Part shown: piece by piece, positions 48,301 through 56,551 of the stretch | Numbering within the stretch: position 1 is the first letter of the stretch | Layout of the letters: each line of letters opens with the position of its first letter | Assembly: GCA_034401795.1 (NCBI GenBank) | Contig: CM067374.1 | Span: 93,774,398-93,838,397 of the forward strand | DNA: 64,000 nucleotides | Direction of reading: 5' to 3' | Source of the DNA: Chaetoderma sp. LZ-2023a | Taxonomy: Eukaryota > Mollusca > Caudofoveata > Chaetodermatida > Chaetodermatidae | Translations under genes and position numbers: made by a program | The notes under the pieces: model-generated | Told to the model about the DNA's origin: nothing | The model's input: only the letters and a program-made list of their open reading frames with translations | The model's database searches: none

Positions 48301-51300
48301 AGGATTTGGTTTTTAGATCTTCTAGAGTTCTGGTAGATTTCCCTCTTCTTCTTCCAGTATACTAGGATACTAAGACTTTTAATGGCTTTATTAGGGGTCT
48401 AAGTAATATTCGTCCTCAGATTGCTAAGCCTGTACCTTCCTGGAGTTGGGCTTTGGTTCTTCAAGTTTTGGCAGGTCGCCATTTTGAACCTATTTATTCT
48501 ACCAGTAGTAAGCTTGGTTTTGTTTTTAATTGTCAAAGCTGTGGTTTCTTGTTGCTACAGCCTCTGCTAGAAGGCGTTCAAGAGATTCATGCTCTTTCTG
48601 CTGAAAAGGAGAGATTTATAGGTTCAGGAGATGGCTTGGTTTGATATCCCAGAAGGAATTTTTTATCTAAAACTCAAACTAACTGCTATCCCGCTAGTCC
48701 GATAATTTTAAAAATCTTTTTCGTCTGTCGCCATCCGAAAAATTTTGGTGTCCTATTAAGGCATTAGGAACATTCAATCAGCGATCAGAGGTTATAAGAG
48801 TCGATCCATCTCATTTATGTTTTTCCTATGATGAAGAGTTATCTAAGCCGGTCTCTAATTCTCCGATTGACAGATGGATTTTTGAGAGAATAATTAAGCC
48901 TTGTTATGAGATAGCCTCACCGGATCAAGTTAATCTCTCCCTTATTAAAGCTGATGACGTTAGAGGTAGGGTTACTTCTTTCGCTCTTTTTGAGGGTTCG
49001 TCTTTAGATGAGTTCATGCAGGTGGCAGGAGGGAAATGTGAATACACCTTTACACCCTTTTATCTCAAAGACCAGAGTGCAGCAGCTTCCTTCTTTCATA
49101 ACATTTCCACTTTTAACTAAAAAAGCCGAAGACTATTTACCAAGCACTTCCCACCATTTTCGTTAGGACTATGCATCTGTGAGAAATGGTGAGAGTCTTC
49201 TTTTGGTTTTTAGTTATTTCTTTAAGTTCAAGTTGTTCTTATTTGCTAATCACGGTGTGATTGAGCTAAATGCTCTATTAGGTTATGTTGTTAACATTTG
49301 GATAAGATTGATTTAATTTTATCCTTGTTTGTTAACTAAAACAGCCGAAGACTATTTACCAAGCACTTCCCACCATTTTCGTTAGGACTATGCGTCTGTG
49401 AGAAATGGTGAGAGTCTTCTTTTGGTTTTTAGTTATTTCTTTAAGTTCAATTTGTTCTTATTTGCTAATCACGGGGTGATTGAGCTAAATGCACTATTAG
49501 GTTATGTTATTAACATTGGGATAAGATTGGTTTGATTTTTATCCTGGTTTATTGATTCTCTAATCTCCTCCCACCGTATGTGGACAGGGGGCACTGACCA
49601 AATCTACGGGTTTAGCAAGTAGTGATTGAACGGTAATGGATGTTTTGTGGTGTAATAACAACCCCCCACAGACCCCCCCCTTGCGGGTTGGTCGGTGGTT
49701 TTATTAACCACTATAAAAACATACTTATCGTTCAATCACTATGACCCGGCCTCGACCACCCCACATGGTAAGATTTGAGAATCAGACTTGAAATATTTTG
49801 CACTTAAATTTAGAAAAGTGAATCTGTTTCCTATTCGGGCTCTAATGCGCTTAGCGACAAGCGTCACTATGAGGTGAGTATAGACTGGTGCCAGTCTATA
49901 CCTGATGGTAGGCTGGAGATGGGACTCGACCAGTAGCCTGGTTGAGGGTCCATAGGAATAGGATTAGGCATGGGGAGGTGTGTATGCAGGCATAAAAATC
50001 TTATTCTGATAGCAAAATGCAAATAATTGATTTAGCAAGTAGTGATTGAACGGTAAGTATGTTTTTATAGTGGTTAATAAAACAACAGACCAACCCGCAA
50101 GGGGGGTCTGTGGGGGGATTTGTTCATCAGTGATTTTGCTTGCTAGGACAATGGATCGGTGCTTCTATTAAATGCCATGTCATTCAGTTTGCTAGACGCC
50201 TATGGTTAGAATATAAAACCCCTTAAGTTGGGTAAATATTAATTACGGCTGCTGGGTTTTTGAAAACAATTTGCCTGATTGTCATTGTTGGCTTCTGCCA
50301 GCTACAGCAATTCAGTTACATTGGTATTAACCCTTTAAATGCCCAAATGTAATTACTCGCTTGATCATCGAGCCAGTCATTCGGTAGTAAATTTTCAAAA
50401 ATATTCTGTCTGGCCTGCAAATGAACATTTCTCAAGGCCATTACAGATGCCATTTTGGGCCAGCTTGGCCATTAAATAGTTAAAGGTGAACAGCCATGCT
50501 AAACAATTCAATATACCGGTACATAACCGGTGTTATCAATAAATTTGCATTTTCTGGAACTCTATCATGAGCCCATGTATAACCGTATTGATACATTAAA
50601 CCTTTAATGGTCATACTGGCCAAACCCGGCCTCTGCTATAGTCTTATGGTATGGCCATTTACAGGTTGAGAGAATACAATTTTTGAAAATTTACCACTGA
50701 AATGACTGGCTCGATAACCGAGCGAGTCATTCCAGTGATAAATTTTCAAAAATGATATTCTCTCGGCTTGTAAATGGACATTCAATAAGAAAATATTTTG
50801 ATTTTCTTGACCAAATTTGACCATTAAAGGGTTAACCGAGACTGTTCAGCTTTAACTCTTTAATGTCTAAATTTGTCCAAGAAAATCTAAATATTGCTGT
50901 ATTAAATATTCGTTTGCTGGCCAAGAGAAGAGTATTTTTGAAATTTGCTTGGTCAATCATTCCAGTGGTATATTTTCAAAAATACTCTTCTCTTGGGCTG
51001 CAAATGGACATTCCGCATGTCCAGCAGGGCCCGGCTTCGTCATGAAAGGGTTAAAATTACTGCAGGAGTTTAACTGTAGCCTTTAGTAATTTATTTTTTA
51101 TAAGTTTATAAATTATAGTATGGGCTGCATTAATCCGTAGACACCTGAATGATTAAATTTCCCCAATCCAGTTCCGTTTGTACGGGTGTACAATTTAGAA
51201 ACAATATCCCTGGGAAGCTGTAGATATCAGCAATGATCAATCAGCATCATTGTTTCCAAAATGTACATCCATCTTTACCGAACAATTGGAATATTGATAA

Positions 51301-54300
51301 TAATTGTTATATTAAATGCAATGTGTTTCTGAGCTGACAGACAAATCGCATGCATTTAAAAATGAAAACATGTTTGCATATGCAGTCAGACATAGATTTA
51401 CCCTTTAATGGGCAAATTTGGTCAAGAAAATGAAAATATTGACTTAGTGAATGTCCATTTGAAGGCCAAGAGAAGACTATTTTTGAAAATTTATCACTGG
51501 AATGAGTGGCTCCGTTAACGAGCAGTCTTCTCTTGACCTGCAACTGGACATTCCTCAGGACCACTACAAAGACCGGATTTGGCTAGCTTGACAATTTAAA
51601 TGGTTAATCAATAACGGCCTCATTAAAGGTTGGTGGTTGCTTGATGCCAGTTAGGTGGTCTTTCAACCATCTAGCTTGAAGAACCACATTTACTATGGCA
51701 CATCGTTTAACATATGTTTATGTACTGCATATTCGCACAGGCCCCTCTCAAATTAGTTTGTGTATTTTTCGTCTGCGTCTCTGTCAATTAGAGTAAAGTA
51801 ATTCTTCCCCTCAAAGGTTGCTTTTCAAAAGGGTGTGCTATTTGATAAAGTTATTCTGCCTGAATGAGCCAATGCGTGCCAGAGCAAACATTAACCCTTG
51901 AATGATCAAGGCGGTAAAAATTCTCCTCCACAGTGGTCTTGAAGAATGTCCAATATAGGTCAATTTTTTTTAACTTCCCACTGGAAGGCACTGGATCGAT
52001 AACCGAGCCAGTCATTCCAGTGGTCAATTTTCAAACGTAGTCTTCTCTTGACCTGTAAATGGACATACATAGAACAAATATTTAGATTTTCTTGATCAAT
52101 TTTTACCATTAAGTGGTTAATCATATTGTTGTCATGTTTTCTATTAGCATATATGTTTATTAAGAAGAACCCAGTTCATCCACTCAGTATATCCGGATTG
52201 AGGCTTATCCAGCGTATCTAGCCTTCTGTAAAGCAAATTAATTTTGGAAGAGTTGTACCTTACTTGAGCTAATATACTGGAGTCGTACTGGTTATAGAAA
52301 GTGATGGCATCTGAGATTTTAAAATTAAGTCCTGGAAAATCAGTTTTCTCATAAATCATGGAAAGCTAACCCTCTGGACGTTCCAGCTTATCTATTTAAA
52401 GACAATTGCATCGGTAAGATGTTGTATATTTTGGAGCTAATTTGACTAGTTGCTACCTAATCAAATTAGTTTCAAAATATTTAAAAAAAAAAATGTTGGA
52501 ATTGATCAAAATGATATCTAATTATACTGATTGAATTCTGTAATGTGAGGATATGAATCCTGGACATATATATGCTCAAGCAGCTTGTAACATATGTAGG
52601 TTAAGACATTGATGGTCTAAGACTCTTCCCTCTTCTGACCCCCAAAAAATCAGATCATTTCTAGACTGGTAGTAAAGCCGCTTTAACCCTTTAACACTCA
52701 TATCAGCCAAAAACTGCTTATGCAGTGGTCTTGAGAAATGTACATTTGTAGACCAAAAGAAGACTATTTTTGAAAATTTACCACTGGAATGACTGGCTCG
52801 ATAACCGAGCCAGTCATTCCAAGTGGTAAATTTTCAAAAATATTCTCTTGGTCTGCAAATGGACATTTTCTACTAGAGAATTGAAATTTTCTTGAACAAA
52901 TTTAATGGTTAAGGGGTTAGTGCTGTATTCTACTTTTCCAAGCTTAATGTGTGTTTTGGTTACATTGGATTAGTGGTACAGTTACTACGTACTCACAGCT
53001 TTGCTATCTTGTAGTTGGTTTCTGTCGGCTTGCAATCTTCTGGCAATGATCTTAAAATACTGTCATCACTTCACAAGTTTTACTCTTAATCAAGTGATAT
53101 TTGGGATAAAATTAATAACGCTCTCCGAATAATATTATAAAGTGTGTTATGGTGATGAATCTTGAAATTACGTTGCTTATGAAGAGATTACTCCTTTAAC
53201 TGTCAAACCAGCCAAAATGGTTTCTGCAGTGGTCATCAGAAACGGCCACTCAAAGGCAGAGAGCAAAGAATTTTGTGACATTTACCAGTGATAAAATTAA
53301 AAAAATTGTCTCTTGCGCTGCAAATTGAAAAATTCACTGAGCAAAAATTATAATTTTCCTTAACCAGTCGGGGCCGATGTTACCGAAGCTCTCGTTTTGT
53401 TAGCGATATCGTTACACCATACTAACGCAATGGATGTAATGATATCGCTAGCTAACGATAGCTTCGGGAACATGGGCCCTGGACTATTAAACCTTCAATG
53501 GCCAAAATTTGTCAGGAAAAATTTAATATTTATTTAGTGAATGTCCATTTGCGGGCCAAGAAAAGACCATTTTTGACAAATTTACCATTGGAATTATTGG
53601 TTTATTTATTGAGCCAGTAATTCAAGTAGTAAATTTTCAAAAATGGTACTGTCACGGTCTGCAAATGGCTTTCTCAGGACCATCGCTGAGGCCAGTTTTC
53701 ACAAGTTTTACCAATAAAAGGTTAAAGGATTAACGATTATCATAGTTGGAACAAATGTAGTGCTGCTTAACCCTCATCAAATTTGTTCAAGAAAATTTAA
53801 ATTTTCTCATGAGAAATGTCCACTTGCAGACCAAAAGAAGACTATTTTTGACAATTTACCACTGGAATGACTGGATTGATAAGCGAGCCATAACTGGCTT
53901 TATAAGCGAGCCAGTCATTCCAGTGTTAACTTTTCAGAAACATACTTCCCTTGGTCTCCAAATAGACATTTCTCCAGACCAATGCAGTAGCCAGTTTTTT
54001 TCCCGGCTTGTGTATTAAAGGGTTAAAGTTACCAGGCTCAATTCTAATTCTGTAATTACCTGCCATTTTTGTTAATCAGATTTAGCGGGCTTGTATTGAT
54101 GGATTAATTTAGCAGTAACAATATCTTTACCTATCTATTGCCACCTTCCATTTTCTAGCCCTCTTGAGCATAATAACTCAGATTTTGAGAATTCTGCTTT
54201 TACAACATATTAACCCTTTTACAACATATTAACCCCTTTCACTAATGAATTCCCAATATCTCATTCTCAAGGCAACCATAGGATTAACCCTTTAAAGGTC

Positions 54301-54812
54301 AGTCCAGCCAAAACAGACATCAGCTGTTATGGGCGATTTCCATTGGCAAGCAAGAGAAAATTCTTGTTTAATTTACCATTGGAATAACTGTTGAACCAGT
54401 CATTCCAGTGGTTAAATTTTCAAAAGTAGTCTGCTGCTGTCTTGAAAATGGACAATTGCTAAGCAAAATTTTGGACTTGGCCATTTAAGGATTAATTACT
54501 AGATACCTCTGACAGCATCATCTTTTAGCACCACCATTCGAAAGCATTCGTGTAATAGTCAATTTTGCTGCAGCGTCATACACATAAATACAAATATTAT
54601 TTATTTAACTAGCTAGTATAGTATTCAGTTTTAAATACTATTAGAGGATGTTTTTTGTTTGTCTTATAGATGATGGCTCCAAGAGTTGCCTACCCTATGG
54701 GTATGTCAGCTGTACCTGGTGGAATGGCACCAGCTCCTCAATATAATATGGTAGGTGATTTGATACTACTGCAACAGTAAATCATTACCAGTAGTTTACA
54801 TGTTTGTAGATA

Positions 54813-54850
<38 letters not shown>

Positions 54851-56501
54851 CTGTGCAAAAGTTAAGCACCAGCAAAAACAATAGAACGTAGAAACATGAT
54901 GGTACAACTAGGCTGCCATACTTTTTGTCCCCGCGTTAGCTGACATAATTCCAAGTACGAAATGCACATGCATGCATGACTTCACGCCGCTTGATGTCCG
55001 TGCGTGGCGGGAAACAGCACACGTGTTCAGTTATGTAAAAGTCCAGTTTGAGGTGTAGAACATTACATACAGATTTAGGCGACAAGATTAGGAATTTTGT
55101 GTTCATGACCGTGGTTTATTTGTACAGAAAGAATTAGCTCTTGATTGTGAACCGCTATGGCAAGACGAAGGTTAAGTGATCGTGTGAAATGGCAAATCAT
55201 AGGCATGCATACCACTGGTATGTCATGCAGAGAGATTGGCAGACAGCTGAACATTAACCATACTGTAATCAGTCGTTTGATTGCAAAACATTGGCAAACT
55301 AACGAGGTGAAGGACAGGCCTAGATCTGGAAGACCAAAGAAGACTACTGCCCGTGATGATCGAGCCCTAGTACGCCTTGTTAGGAGATCTCCATTCACCA
55401 ACAGCAGAGTGCTCAGCCAGCAATGGGAAACGCGCAATAGAGTGTCAATGTCTACCGTCAAAAGGAGACTGTATGCTGCTGGCATGAAAGCTAGGAGACC
55501 TGTCAGACGTCCTCTCCTCACTGCACACCACAAAGAGGAGCGTCTGAGGTGGTGCAACGAAAGAAGACACTGGAACATGAGATCCTGGAGACGGGTACAC
55601 TGGTCCGATGAAAGTCGGTTCCTGCTTCATGCCACAGATGGTCGAACTCGTGTATGGAGGTCCAGACGCACGGCGTACGACCAACGTAACATCATGGAAG
55701 AAGTTCCATTTGGTGGAGGTTCCGTTATGATATGGGGTTGCATCTCATTTGATTGTAAGCTGGATCTGTTGACTGTACCTGGAACACTAAATGGACAAAG
55801 ATATCAAGATTCCATACTGGATAGAGTTGTGGTCCCTCATTTTGTAAATCATGCACCTGGAACCCACCCTATATTCATGGATGACAACGCCTGACCACAT
55901 CGTGCTAGAGCTGTGCATGAATACCTCCGCCAGAATGCCATCGAAACCCTACCATGGCCAGCAAGGAGCCCTGACATGAACCCTGTTGAGCATATCTGGG
56001 ACATTCTGGGAAACATGGTGAGAAGGAGGGATCCTCCTGTGCAGAACCTACAGGAATTAACAGACGCACTCCATCTTGAATGGCAACGAATACCACAATG
56101 GCGTATCAGTCGGTTGGTGACCAGCATGAGACGTTGTGTCCAGGCCGTCATCCATGCACAAGGTGGATATACCCGGTATTAATAATGACAGTCTCAAACT
56201 CGTGCACAGATGTTAAACTTCGTTTTCAGACACCATTAATGACAATCTAGCCACGTGTGTCAACTGTAGGGCAGTAGGTGTCAGTTGTGTCAACGTAACC
56301 ATATTCAGGCCTCGTTTTCAAGTTCAAACAAAAACATACAGTGTTTCCCCACCATCATAATCAGCATTCCTCTAGTTGCATTATTACCTCTTGCACTAAG
56401 ATGGATGGGTACATAAATGTTTATGCTATTGCTTTCTTCATAGCACATGAATATACCCTCGCATGTGCGTAAAAATAGGGTGGTGCTTAACTTTTGCACA
56501 G

Positions 56502-56551
<50 letters not shown>

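Larger units (their letters stand above)
44044..50117 (+). mobile_element. DIRS-like tyrosine-recombinase retrotransposon (decayed, complete ends)
   Basis: About 6.07 kb. Left inverted terminal repeat (44044-44326) and right one (49812-50117) share TTACCGTTCAATCACTACTT and AGGTATAGACTGG(C/T)-type stretches over about 250 bp. An internal complementary region at 49612-49745 is complementary in one half to the left end and in the other half to the right end, as in DIRS elements. Coding remnants in order: gag-like (44600-46075), RNase H (48029-48332), tyrosine recombinase (48728-49120). No reverse transcriptase core is recognised, so it is internally deleted or highly decayed. No target duplication is seen, as expected for DIRS. 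Confidence 0.88.
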
